This document shows, piece after piece, positions 9,318 to 16,509 of a DNA stretch of 64,000 nt. The stretch is taken from positions 124,001 through 188,000 of the forward strand of contig CACXKA010000006.1 of NCBI GenBank assembly GCA_902768125.1. The letters are read 5' to 3'. The position numbers and the translations under genes are program-made. Position 1 is the stretch's first letter. The number at the start of each line of letters is the position of its first letter. This DNA comes from an uncultured Bacteroidales bacterium. GTDB lineage: Bacteria > Bacteroidota > Bacteroidia > Bacteroidales > Bacteroidaceae. The notes beneath the pieces were generated by a model. That model was not told the DNA's origin and did no database searches. It saw only the letters and a list, made by a program, of their open reading frames with translations.

Positions 9318-9530
9318 TTATAAAGGTTGTTCATTGCTTACAAGGTCGCTCATTTTAACCTGTAGGATTTCTGCAATCTTTTTGATTGTCTCTAATGAAG
9401 GCTGTGCTTTGTTGGTACACCACTTACTAATAGTTGCAGGGTCTTTTTCCATTTGCTCTGCTAACCATTTTGCTGTTTTGTGTTGTTCAACAAGCACCAC
9501 TTTCAATCTGTTGAGGTCTTTATTTGCCAT
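9318..9530 (-). CDS. Xre-family helix-turn-helix regulator of the hsd operon
   Basis: A 70-residue single-domain protein with an Xre/HTH_3 fold: KWLAEQMEKDPATISKWCTN forms the turn and recognition helix. It is the first gene of the leftward defence operon and ends nine bases before the hsdM ATG, the usual place for a small controller that delays or limits expression of restriction genes. A weak -7-like TATTTTTG lies upstream at 9551-9558. Its target is not known; autoregulation at that promoter is an inference. Confidence 0.85.
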   Translation of the reverse strand: MANKDLNRLKVVLVEQHKTAKWLAEQMEKDPATISKWCTNKAQPSLETIKKIAEILQVKMSDLVSNEQPL

Positions 9531-9550
9531 TATACAAAATTTTAATGCAG

Positions 9551-9558
9551 CAAAAATA
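9551..9558 (-). promoter_or_regulatory. Possible -7 box of the defence operon
   Basis: On the minus strand TATTTTTG fits the Bacteroidetes TAnnTTTG consensus, 20 bases upstream of the regulator ATG. No good TTTG -33 box is found at the usual 19-21 base spacing, so this is a weak call. Confidence 0.4.
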
Positions 9559-9900
9559 CTAATTTTTCATGTAAAACGTGCAAGAATAGACAAAAATATG
9601 ACAAAAAGTAGTCATTTTCTTTGCTTTTTAGTTCAATTGAGACTAAAAATCACGAAATTGACACCAATATTTGTGAGATTGAAAGCCACAGCTAAAATCA
9701 AGACAATTACTTGTCGCAACCCTTATCCTCCATTTAGGTACCAAGTTTGAATATCGAAGCGTGTAAGCAATTCACTATAATCATTCCGCAATTACCCATA
9801 TGGTGCGTTATCTAAAAACTCTTTCAGAAATGTTGCTATTTTGTTACTCATTTAATTATAATATCTATATATCTGTCTTATAGTCAATGCATTTATATAA
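9559..9900. other. AT-rich junction with no intact gene
   Basis: About 340 bases between the defence operon and the next group hold no intact frame. On the minus strand an ATG at about 9853 opens only MSNKIATFLKEFLDNAPYG before a stop, and the following codons look protein-like for about 20 residues. This may be a decayed gene at the edge of an inserted island. I see no tRNA, integrase or clear direct repeat. Confidence 0.45.
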
Positions 9901-10140
9901 TACTATAGGATAATAGCCTACTACATTCTTTCTTACGACGAAGAGGGTTGGCGATTATTGACTGATCCCATCTCTGTGTATGAATGTTTTCTTGATGAGG
10001 ACAAGTTGCATCTGGAAGATGTGGCGAGGCCCTCAGGAAATAGTCATTCTATCCAAGTGCATTATTCCACTATAAAAGACATCGATTTTTTGATTGTGGA
10101 CACGACATTTCAAGTCAAAATGTTAGACATAAAAGAGTGA
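9901..10140 (+). pseudogene. 5'-truncated open frame (C-terminal fragment)
   Basis: An open frame from 9901 to the stop at 10138-10140 has no ATG or GTG; the only common alternative start is a TTG at 9958. The translated text (for example YYILSYDEEGWRLLTDP and HYSTIKDIDFLIVD) looks like real protein but I cannot name it. An ATG at 9887 in a neighbouring frame reads eight codons before a stop and would join by a one-base shift, so the gene may be frameshifted. It ends four bases before the next gene, as if it once headed the operon. Confidence 0.45.
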
Positions 10141-10144
10141 AAGC

Positions 10145-10426
10145 ATGAAAAAGAAATTGATTATCACAGGAATCATTCTTGTTGCAATCGGTGGGGCTGC
10201 GTGTTGGTATTTCAACAGGAAAGCACCATTGTTTGATGCAGCAGAAGGAGTGTGTCCCCGATGTCTGAGTCACGATGTCCGTAGATGGGAGTATGGATTG
10301 GGGGCAATGGACACGGAGGAAGTGATAGGAGGAGGATGTGTTGTGTCTGCTGATTCTCCCAAATATCATTGTGATGTCTGTGGCTTTGATTGGGGCGTTG
10401 TGGGTGAAATAGTGGATGAAAGATAA
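10145..10426 (+). CDS. Small membrane-anchored zinc-ribbon-like protein
   Basis: The 93-residue protein begins with two or three lysines and a hydrophobic helix (residues 5-24), which should anchor it in the inner membrane or serve as a signal. Two Cys pairs follow, CPRC near 40 and CDVC near 80, separated by about 40 residues, the pattern of a zinc ribbon. I do not recognise a named family. It lies four bases after a truncated frame and 12 bases before a secreted nuclease gene, so it is probably co-transcribed with the nuclease; whether it is an immunity or folding partner is unknown. Confidence 0.6.
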   Translation: MKKKLIITGIILVAIGGAACWYFNRKAPLFDAAEGVCPRCLSHDVRRWEYGLGAMDTEEVIGGGCVVSADSPKYHCDVCGFDWGVVGEIVDER

Positions 10427-10438
10427 AGAAGAAAGCAA

Positions 10439-11275
10439 ATGAAAAAGAATTTGATTGTCATATTGCTTGTTACCATAGCTTTCCAGTCGTGTGGCACATG
10501 TTCGCATCATGTGAACACTTCTGTTGTGTCTGATAGTGTTGAGGCTCCTTACGTGAGTCATGGGCGTGAGGTATGGAGCACACTTGCAGATGTGGGATTT
10601 CCTGTCATCCCTGATAGCATTTCAAGCTCATGGTTGGAGAGGTATTGCTATACAACTTCTTATAACAAGGTGAATCGTCAACCTAATTGGGTGATGTGGC
10701 AACTGACTGGGGATCATGTGATGAATCGTAAGGAAGGGGTGTGGAATGAGTATAGGGAAGATCCGGATTTGCCTGCTGATGAACGTGCTACGTTAGCGGA
10801 TTATGCTTCATCTGGTTACGATCGAGGGCACATGTGTCCTGGGGGTGATTGCAATTGGGATGATGTGGGAAGGGATGAGACTTATGTGCTATCGAATATG
10901 TGCCCTCAGAATCCGAATCTGAATCGTGGGGACTGGAAGGAGATTGAGAATGCATGCAGGAAATGGGCTCAGAAGTATGGTAGCATCTATATTGTCTGTG
11001 GGCCGATGTTCTTCAAGAGTCAAGAGCACGAGAGAATTGGGCCGAATCAGATTCCCATACCAGAGGCATTCTTTAAGGTGGTGTTATGTGTGGATGAATA
11101 TGCTCCCAAGGGAATCGGTTTCATCTGCAGAAATACGGATGGGAACAGGACAAAGGATTTCTATGTAAACTCCATCCGACAGGTAGAACGAATCACAGGC
11201 TACAAGTTCTTCCCCAACCTTAATGATTCCATCAAGAATCTGGTGTATGATATGGATGATATCAATATTTGGTAA
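10439..11275 (+). CDS. Secreted DNA/RNA non-specific endonuclease (NucA-like lipoprotein)
   Basis: The 278-residue protein starts with a lipoprotein-type signal (hydrophobic core, then FQSCGTC with a Cys near 19). The catalytic segment GYDRGHMCPGGDCNWD carries the DRGH motif of the beta-beta-alpha-metal nuclease family, with the general-base His, and is followed by the Asn-rich NMCPQNPNLNRGDW that holds the metal-binding Asn. Such enzymes cut DNA and RNA of either strandedness; here it would act outside the cytoplasm, perhaps for nucleic-acid scavenging. The upstream zinc-ribbon gene is 12 bases away. No immunity gene can be named with confidence. Confidence 0.85.
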   Translation: MKKNLIVILLVTIAFQSCGTCSHHVNTSVVSDSVEAPYVSHGREVWSTLADVGFPVIPDSISSSWLERYCYTTSYNKVNRQPNWVMWQLTGDHVMNRKEGVWNEYREDPDLPADERATLADYASSGYDRGHMCPGGDCNWDDVGRDETYVLSNMCPQNPNLNRGDWKEIENACRKWAQKYGSIYIVCGPMFFKSQEHERIGPNQIPIPEAFFKVVLCVDEYAPKGIGFICRNTDGNRTKDFYVNSIRQVERITGYKFFPNLNDSIKNLVYDMDDINIW

Positions 11276-11339
11276 AGTGTTGTGAGTGAAAGAAAAATGA
11301 GTGATTGATGAGGATAAGATGAAAAAAGAGGGAGAATAA

Positions 11340-11371
11340 TTTGGTAGGAGCAAAAAAATATAGTACCTTTG
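11340..11371 (+). promoter_or_regulatory. Promoter of hipBA
   Basis: TTTG at 11340-11343 and TACCTTTG at 11364-11371 are separated by 20 bases, matching the Bacteroidetes -33/-7 pattern. The hipB ATG lies 26 bases after the -7 box. HipB-type proteins usually repress their own promoter. Confidence 0.75.
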
Positions 11372-11397
11372 CAACTGATAATATTTAACCAGATTCT

Positions 11398-11748
11398 ATG
11401 GCAAACGAAATGGATATGAACAATATGTTATCAGTTCTTGACGGGTATGCACTTGAAACGACTGATGATATTGCACTCGGATTGGCAGATGACTTCCGAC
11501 ACAGACGAATCGAGAAAAATCTGACAAGAGAAGTGATTGCTGAGCGCGCAGGTGTTGCTGTCAGCAACATCGTTAGGTTTGAGCAGAAGGGGCTGATCTC
11601 ATTGAAGAATCTGATTGCCATCGCTGTTGCTTTGGGTTACACGTCTGAAATAAAGAACGTATTCAAGAGTCCCAAGTATTCAACGATGGAGGAACTGACA
11701 CAGATCCGAAAAAATACTGGCAAAAAGAAGGCTTATAGGAAACCATGA
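11398..11748 (+). CDS. hipB: HipB-like antitoxin, Xre-family DNA-binding protein
   Basis: The 116-residue protein has an HTH domain at about 30-85: DDFRHRRIEKNLTREVIAER followed by AGVAVSNIVRFEQKG. The Lys-rich C-terminus is typical of a flexible tail. It precedes hipA with overlapping stop and start, the normal layout of HipBA toxin-antitoxin pairs, where HipB neutralises HipA and represses the operon. The N-terminal extension of about 30 residues before the HTH is longer than in E. coli HipB. Confidence 0.82.
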   Translation: MANEMDMNNMLSVLDGYALETTDDIALGLADDFRHRRIEKNLTREVIAERAGVAVSNIVRFEQKGLISLKNLIAIAVALGYTSEIKNVFKSPKYSTMEELTQIRKNTGKKKAYRKP

Positions 11749-12866
11749 TGAAGACTGATCACCTGACTGTAAAATACCGCAACAGGATTGTTGGCACGCT
11801 ATCGCTGACTCCAGATGACAAACTTTGCGCATTTGAATATGACAAGGGGTGGCTGTTGGATGGATTTAGCATATCTCCTCTTGAATTACCACTGCGGCAG
11901 GGATTGTTCATTGCTAAGCCCCAACCTTTTCATGGCAATTTCGGAATATTCGAAGATAGTCTTCCCGATGGGTATGGAAGATATCTTCTCCATAAGGCCT
12001 TGTTGCGTGAGGGGATAAATGATTACAACCTTTCTTCACTTGACAGGCTAAGTCTCGTTGGAAGCAGTGGTATGGGTGCCCTCACCTATCATCCTGAAAC
12101 ACACATCCAGCAAGGAACTGACATGCGTGACCTTGACCTGCTTCAACAGAAAGCACTCGAAGTGCTGAAAGAGCAGCAGGATACGGATGCAGGACTCTTG
12201 TTATATAATAGCGGCAATAGTGGCGGCGCACGCCCAAAGGCAATATTCAATGATGAGGAAGGACATTGGTTGGTGAAGTTCCGTCACACTTTTGATCCGA
12301 AGGATATTGGGCTTCAGGAGTTCCATTATAATGAGGTGGCGAAGAAATGTGGCATCCATGTGCCAGATTTCAAGCTGATGAACGGACGCTATTTTGCCAC
12401 ACGACGCTATGACATCAGCGCCGATGGACAACGGATACACACTGCTACAGCCGGTGGATTACTTTGCCTTTCACTTGCCAATCCTGTCCTTGATTACAGC
12501 AATTTGTTGGCTTTGACAGGTTTTCTCACCCAAGACCGCCAGGATGTGGAGGAAATGTTCCGTCGTATGGTTTTCAACTATTTGACAGACAACAAGGATG
12601 ACCACTGTAAAAACTTCAGTTTCTACATCAGCCAAGACCCTACAGGACATTATGCATGGCACCTTGCCCCAGCTTATGATTTAACACTCTGTACCGAGGG
12701 ATATAACGGTGAGCATGCCACTTCTGTCAATGGCACGGGAAATCCGACACTCTTAGATATGATAGCTATCGGCACAAAAATCAAGATGACGGAAAAAAGG
12801 TGCCGTGAAATCTTTGAGGAAGTATATATGGCTTGCGAGGATTTGTTGCTTCATCCTATTTCGTAA
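11745..12866 (+). CDS. hipA: HipA-like serine/threonine kinase toxin
   Basis: A 373-residue HipA-family protein. The N-terminal subdomain has FEDSLPDGYGRYLL, the phosphate-binding region GNSGGARPKA lies near 155-165, the catalytic loop NKDDHCKNF near 284-292 and LAPAYDL near 308-314. In E. coli, HipA phosphorylates GltX and halts translation; the substrate here is not known. The ATG overlaps the hipB stop by four bases. Length is shorter than E. coli HipA (440) but normal for single-chain Bacteroidetes forms. Confidence 0.88.
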   Translation: MMKTDHLTVKYRNRIVGTLSLTPDDKLCAFEYDKGWLLDGFSISPLELPLRQGLFIAKPQPFHGNFGIFEDSLPDGYGRYLLHKALLREGINDYNLSSLDRLSLVGSSGMGALTYHPETHIQQGTDMRDLDLLQQKALEVLKEQQDTDAGLLLYNSGNSGGARPKAIFNDEEGHWLVKFRHTFDPKDIGLQEFHYNEVAKKCGIHVPDFKLMNGRYFATRRYDISADGQRIHTATAGGLLCLSLANPVLDYSNLLALTGFLTQDRQDVEEMFRRMVFNYLTDNKDDHCKNFSFYISQDPTGHYAWHLAPAYDLTLCTEGYNGEHATSVNGTGNPTLLDMIAIGTKIKMTEKRCREIFEEVYMACEDLLLHPIS

Positions 12867-12958
12867 TAGCTTATTGCAACAGATGGTGTATTTGCAGGCT
12901 ATCTGACTTTTCCAAAAAAGTGAGAAGAATATAGAGAACGGCATGAAGGGAGACGGGA

Positions 12959-13165
12959 ATGAAACAGAAAAGACTTCTATCAAACATGAAACCACGAAAA
13001 GTGAGAAATATAGTGATTGCCCTTATGGTAGTAGCTTTGATGGTTGCCATGAAAGCGGTGTGGGTGTATGCTTACACGAAGAATAATGGAACGTTTGAGG
13101 GCGAGAAGAAAGATATTCTGGCGAGGAAGAACTATCTGGTGGAGAAGTTCGAAGGATTCAAGTGA
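12959..13165 (+). CDS. Small single-pass membrane protein of unknown function
   Basis: A 68-residue frame with a basic N-terminus, one hydrophobic helix (about 18-40) and a charged tail (EGEKKDILARKNYLVEKFEG). It has no recognisable family. The ATG at 12959 gives the long form; an internal Met at residue 10 could be the start instead. It follows hipA by about 90 bases and is closed by a good terminator at 13241-13273, which supports it being transcribed. Confidence 0.5.
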   Translation: MKQKRLLSNMKPRKVRNIVIALMVVALMVAMKAVWVYAYTKNNGTFEGEKKDILARKNYLVEKFEGFK

Positions 13166-13240
13166 CGGTTCTCTGATCCACTTTGGTGGAGAATCGAACT
13201 ATCGCCAGGTTAAAAGTTCTTTTTGTTTCACGACATAAAA

Positions 13241-13273
13241 AAGAAGGGACTCCCGTGTGAGAGTCTCTTCTTT
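13241..13273. terminator. Bidirectional intrinsic terminator
   Basis: AAGAAGGGACTC pairs with GAGTCTCTTCTT (one G-U) around a short loop, with an A run on the left and T-rich sequence on the right. It separates the small membrane-protein gene (+) from the converging secreted-protein gene (-). Confidence 0.8.
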
Positions 13274-13311
13274 CTTGGTATATATGTTGTATAAGAGAGA
13301 GGAGCTATGGT

Positions 13312-13686
13312 TTAGCGGCGATGATGGCGACGGAAGAGGGGAGCGCGCTTCTTGCTGCTGGATACCTGCTGCATGTCCTGACCGATCGTGTAATCTACAC
13401 CTTGTGGGGCTGACACGATGACATCCACTGTGCCGTCGGACTGTTCGAGGGTCTCGAGGTCGCGGGCTGAGATGTTGAGCACGCCGTCCTTGATGCTCCA
13501 GGAGATGGCGGATGCGAGGCCTGTTTCGCGTGAGGTGACGTCAACTGAGTATTCCCTGCTGGGGACGATGACCAGGTGCACGGGTGCGTTTACCTTTACT
13601 GAGTTGAACACTGCGGTGTTAACCTTATTTGCGTTTGCACTGATGGCGATGACTGCTGCGAGAGCGAGGGTGATGAGCTTTTTCAT
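13312..13686 (-). CDS. Small secreted GIN/DUF2807-like protein
   Basis: The 124-residue protein has a signal peptide (residues 1-19, ending near SANA) and then one copy of a beta-strand repeat resembling part of the GIN (DUF2807) adhesin-head fold: FNSVKVNAPVHLVIVPS, later GVLNISARDLETLEQ. Full family members are about 200 residues or more, so this is a short version. The C-terminus ends in a basic RRHHRR patch. A promoter with correct spacing lies upstream. Function is unknown; cell-envelope location is inferred. Confidence 0.6.
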   Translation of the reverse strand: MKKLITLALAAVIAISANANKVNTAVFNSVKVNAPVHLVIVPSREYSVDVTSRETGLASAISWSIKDGVLNISARDLETLEQSDGTVDVIVSAPQGVDYTIGQDMQQVSSSKKRAPLFRRHHRR

Positions 13687-13759
13687 AATTGTAGTTTTTT
13701 ATTGTTATTAATTATTGTTTTATTTGTCTTGTCAAGTTTTGAGTTTTGGGCTTGGCTTC

Positions 13760-13790
13760 TATAACCTTTAACCTTTAACCAATAACCTTT
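13760..13790. repeat. Heptamer array, AACCTTT class
   Basis: Tandem units close to TTTAACC repeat three to four times here, inside the roughly 300-base gap between the divergent secreted-protein gene and prfB. Confidence 0.65.
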
Positions 13791-13807
13791 TTTGTTGGTT
13801 GACGATG

Positions 13808-13839
13808 CAAAGTTACGGACTTTTGACAGGCGTTTCAAA
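13808..13839 (-). promoter_or_regulatory. Promoter of the GIN-like gene
   Basis: On the minus strand TTTG (13836-13839) and TAACTTTG (13808-13815) are 20 bases apart, a full Bacteroidetes promoter. The leader is about 120 bases and contains the heptamer array. Confidence 0.7.
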
Positions 13840-13958
13840 CTGAAAATCCCCAAACAGTAGGGGATTTCCTATAACAGATATAGGGATACGGATTTAAACC
13901 TTTTGCAACAGGTTGATACTTTCAGTTTTAAGTTTTTCGGTTTTTGGTTTTTTTTTCG

Positions 13959-13966
13959 TAACTTTG
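13959..13966 (+). promoter_or_regulatory. -7 box of prfB
   Basis: TAACTTTG lies 19 bases before the prfB ATG. No exact TTTG is found at the usual -33 distance. Confidence 0.6.
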
Positions 13967-13985
13967 CACCAAATTTCAAAGACTT

Positions 13986-15104
13986 ATGATTACAGCAGAA
14001 CAACTGAAGGACATTAAGGACAGGACGGAAGCGCTGTGCCGCTACCTGCAGATTGACCGTAAACTCATCGAGGTGGAGGAGGAGGAACTCCGTACTCAGG
14101 CTCCTGGATTTTGGGATGATCAGAAGGCTGCCGAGGCGCAGATGAAGAAGGTGAAAACCCTCAAGAAGTGGATTGACGGTTATAACGAAGTGAAGGCGGC
14201 AACGGAAGATACGGAGGTGGCGTTCGACTTCTATAAGGAGGAGATGACGACTGAGCAGGAAGTGGACGAATACTACGGAAAGGCGCTCAAGCTCATCGAG
14301 GATCTGGAGCTGAAAAACATGCTGCAGGGCGAAGCGGACAATATGGATGCCGTGCTGAAAATCAATGCCGGTGCAGGTGGTACTGAGGCACAGGACTGGG
14401 CACAGATGCTCATGAGAATGTATCAGAGATATGCCGAGCAGCACGGCTATAAGGTGACTATCAGCAACTTCCAGGATGGTGAGGATGCCGGCATCAAAAC
14501 CGTGACGATGGAGATTGTGGGCGATATGGCTTACGGTTATCTGAAGGGTGAGAGTGGCGTGCATCGTTTGGTGCGTGTCAGCCCATACAATGCACAAGGG
14601 AAGCGTATGACATCCTTTGCGAGCGTGTTCGTGACACCCTTGGTGGATGACACCATCAATGTGGAGATTGAACAGGCACGCATCTCCTGGGACACCTTCC
14701 GTTCGAGTGGCGCAGGTGGTCAGAATGTGAACAAGGTGGAATCAGGTGTGCGTCTGCGTTATCAATACAAAGACCCCTACACTGGCGAGGAGGAAGAAAT
14801 TCTCATTGAGAACACGGAAACACGCGACCAGCCCAAGAACAAAGAGAACGCCTTACGATTGTTGCGTTCTATGCTCTACGACAAGGAGTTACAACACCGT
14901 ATGGCAGAGCAAGCAAAAGTAGAGGCTGGCAAGAAGAAGATTGAATGGGGTAGCCAAATTCGCTCTTATGTCTTTGATGACCGTCGTGTGAAAGACCATC
15001 GCACGAACTATCAGACCAGTGATGTGGGTGGAGTGATGGATGGCAAGCTGGATGAATTCATCAAGGCCTACCTTATGGAATTTGCAGGGGAAACTAACAA
15101 CTAA
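13986..15104 (+). CDS. prfB: Peptide chain release factor 2
   Basis: RF2 reads UGA and UAA stop codons and triggers peptide release. The 372-residue protein has the catalytic GGQ within SSGAGGQNVNKVESG at about residue 244, and the N-terminal helical domain begins IKDRTEALCRYLQIDRKLIE. In many bacteria prfB has an in-frame UGA and a +1 frameshift just after the RYL segment; here codons CGC TAC CTG CAG run straight through, so no programmed frameshift is needed. It is monocistronic or leads into the repeat-flanked four-helix gene. Confidence 0.95.
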   Translation: MITAEQLKDIKDRTEALCRYLQIDRKLIEVEEEELRTQAPGFWDDQKAAEAQMKKVKTLKKWIDGYNEVKAATEDTEVAFDFYKEEMTTEQEVDEYYGKALKLIEDLELKNMLQGEADNMDAVLKINAGAGGTEAQDWAQMLMRMYQRYAEQHGYKVTISNFQDGEDAGIKTVTMEIVGDMAYGYLKGESGVHRLVRVSPYNAQGKRMTSFASVFVTPLVDDTINVEIEQARISWDTFRSSGAGGQNVNKVESGVRLRYQYKDPYTGEEEEILIENTETRDQPKNKENALRLLRSMLYDKELQHRMAEQAKVEAGKKKIEWGSQIRSYVFDDRRVKDHRTNYQTSDVGGVMDGKLDEFIKAYLMEFAGETNN

Positions 15105-15122
15105 AAGTTAAAAACTAAAAGT
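15099..15122. repeat. Left heptamer arm around the four-helix gene
   Basis: Units CTAAAAG, TTAAAAA, CTAAAAG run in tandem, overlapping the prfB stop codon. The reverse complement reappears at 15566-15600. A core GTTACCACCATGCGG follows at 15127-15141. Confidence 0.75.
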
Positions 15123-15178
15123 AATAGTTACCACCATGCGGATAGGGGCTTTCATTGTTGTTTTATAACGATATCATT

Positions 15179-15562
15179 ATGAGTGTGATTTACGATAAGG
15201 AGTCCGTGTTGAAAGAGAAAGGATATGCTTTTGCAATAAGGATCGTGAAGATGGTGAAAATGCTCTCGAAAGATAGATGCTTGTTTTCGATTTATGATCA
15301 AGTGTTGCGTTCAGGAACTTCCATCTCTGCTAATATACATGAAGCAGAGTTTGCTCAAAGCACCAGTGATTTCATCTCCAAGTTGTCTATCTCACTTAAA
15401 GAAGCCAATGAGACAAAACACTGGTTGGACTTGTTGAAAGATACAGATTGCATAACCATTCCTCAACATGAAAGTATCATGTCAGATTGCAAGGAGTTGA
15501 TTGCATTGTTAGTTTCATCTATCAAAACATTGAAAAGGAATGCCTCTGTTGTTGTCAAGTAA
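15179..15562 (+). CDS. Four-helix-bundle protein (S23/IVP family)
   Basis: The 127-residue protein from the ATG at 15179 matches the four-helix-bundle family first found in 23S rRNA intervening sequences: QVLRSGTSISANIHEAEFAQ and LKEANETKHWLDLL are hallmark segments. An upstream TTG at 15155 is less likely as start. In other genomes such proteins occur in rRNA insertions, next to diversity-generating retroelements, or as stand-alone genes; their biochemical role is unclear. Here the gene sits alone between prfB and a CYTH gene, bracketed by inverted heptamer arrays at 15099-15122 and 15566-15600, as if it were cargo of a small element. Confidence 0.85.
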   Translation: MSVIYDKESVLKEKGYAFAIRIVKMVKMLSKDRCLFSIYDQVLRSGTSISANIHEAEFAQSTSDFISKLSISLKEANETKHWLDLLKDTDCITIPQHESIMSDCKELIALLVSSIKTLKRNASVVVK

Positions 15563-15565
15563 TTT

Positions 15566-15600
15566 TAACTTTTAGTTTTTAGTTTTTAACTTTTAGTTTT
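15566..15600. repeat. Right heptamer arm around the four-helix gene
   Basis: Units CTTTTAG, TTTTTAG, TTTTTAA, CTTTTAG in tandem; nearly the reverse complement of 15099-15122. It ends three bases before the ATG of the CYTH gene and so replaces that gene's ribosome-binding region. Confidence 0.75.
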
Positions 15601-15602
15601 TT

Positions 15603-16094
15603 ATGCAGGAGATAGAAAGAAAATTCTTGGTCAAGAATGACGATTATAAGTCGTTGGCGTTCAGCAAGACCCACATCGAACAGGGATACTTTGCCACAGA
15701 CCCAGGGAGGACGGTGCGAATCAGGATTCGTGACGACAAGGGATATCTGACCATCAAAGGTGCGCCAAAGGAGGGCGAGTTTGCTAGATATGAGTTTGAG
15801 CGGGAGATACCGATGGAGGATGCCCGTGAGATGATGGAGCTTTGTATGCCAGGTCGTGTGAACAAAGATCGTTATCTGGTGAAGAGTGGCAAGCACATCG
15901 TGGAGGTGGACGAGTTCTTTGGGGACAATGAAGGGTTGGTATTGGCAGAGATAGAACTGGAGAGTGAGGATGAACCGTATGAAAAACCTGATTTCTTAGG
16001 CAAGGAAGTGACGGGAAATTATCATTATTACAACAAATACATGCTTCGTCGTCCCTACAAGATGTGGAAAGATGAGGTGGATTTTGAAAAATGA
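15603..16094 (+). CDS. CYTH-domain protein (triphosphate tunnel family)
   Basis: The 163-residue protein opens with the CYTH signature EIERKFLV (residues 3-10) and carries alternating basic and acidic strands (TVRIRIRDDKGYLTIKG, ARYEFEREIP, VEVDEFFG, LVLAEIELESEDE) that line the triphosphate tunnel. Bacterial single-domain members often hydrolyse inorganic tripolyphosphate; that activity is probable but unproven here. The ATG directly follows an AT-rich heptamer array with no visible Shine-Dalgarno, which is not rare in Bacteroidetes. Confidence 0.88.
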   Translation: MQEIERKFLVKNDDYKSLAFSKTHIEQGYFATDPGRTVRIRIRDDKGYLTIKGAPKEGEFARYEFEREIPMEDAREMMELCMPGRVNKDRYLVKSGKHIVEVDEFFGDNEGLVLAEIELESEDEPYEKPDFLGKEVTGNYHYYNKYMLRRPYKMWKDEVDFEK

Positions 16095-16116
16095 TGGTCT
16101 AAAAAAACAAACATAA

Positions 16117-16509
16117 ATGAAACTGAAAGAATACTTCTTGACGCTACTCGTGACGATCATCATCATCGTCTTAAGCACTATCCCCATTCCAGAGGAAGCC
16201 CCCATGAGCGATTTCCCCTTGATTGACAAATGGGTGCACATGCTATTGTATGCTGGACTTGCGTTTATCATGTGGTTTGACCATGTAGTCAGGAGTGACA
16301 AGAAACTGAGCCGCAAGTACGTTCTATGGATGTTTTTCTATCCTGTGGTGCTTGGCGGAGTGATGGAATTGGTGCAAGCATTCTTCACGACTTGCCGTTC
16401 TGGCGATTGGATTGATTTCGAAGCGGATGCCATTGGTACAGCAATCGGTATTGGATTAAGCATATTGGCAAACAAGTTATGGGCAGGGAAAATTTCGGGT
16501 CAAAATTAG
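16117..16509 (+). CDS. VanZ-like membrane protein
   Basis: The 130-residue protein has four hydrophobic helices and the VanZ-like features PLIDKWVHMLLYAGLAF and LGGVMELVQAFF. VanZ was named for teicoplanin resistance, but most chromosomal relatives have no known role. It begins 22 bases after the CYTH gene and its 3' end overlaps the start of the transporter gene by 31 bases. Confidence 0.8.
   Translation: MKLKEYFLTLLVTIIIIVLSTIPIPEEAPMSDFPLIDKWVHMLLYAGLAFIMWFDHVVRSDKKLSRKYVLWMFFYPVVLGGVMELVQAFFTTCRSGDWIDFEADAIGTAIGIGLSILANKLWAGKISGQN

Noticed and set aside
13869-14597. Minus-strand frame of 242 codons near prfB
   Set aside because: Overlaps the conserved prfB coding region and its promoter; no protein features.
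15179-15562. Four-helix-bundle gene as part of an rRNA intervening sequence
   Set aside because: No rRNA sequence flanks it; the neighbours are prfB and a CYTH gene.
15179-15562. Accessory gene of a diversity-generating retroelement
   Set aside because: No reverse transcriptase or template/variable repeat pair is seen nearby.
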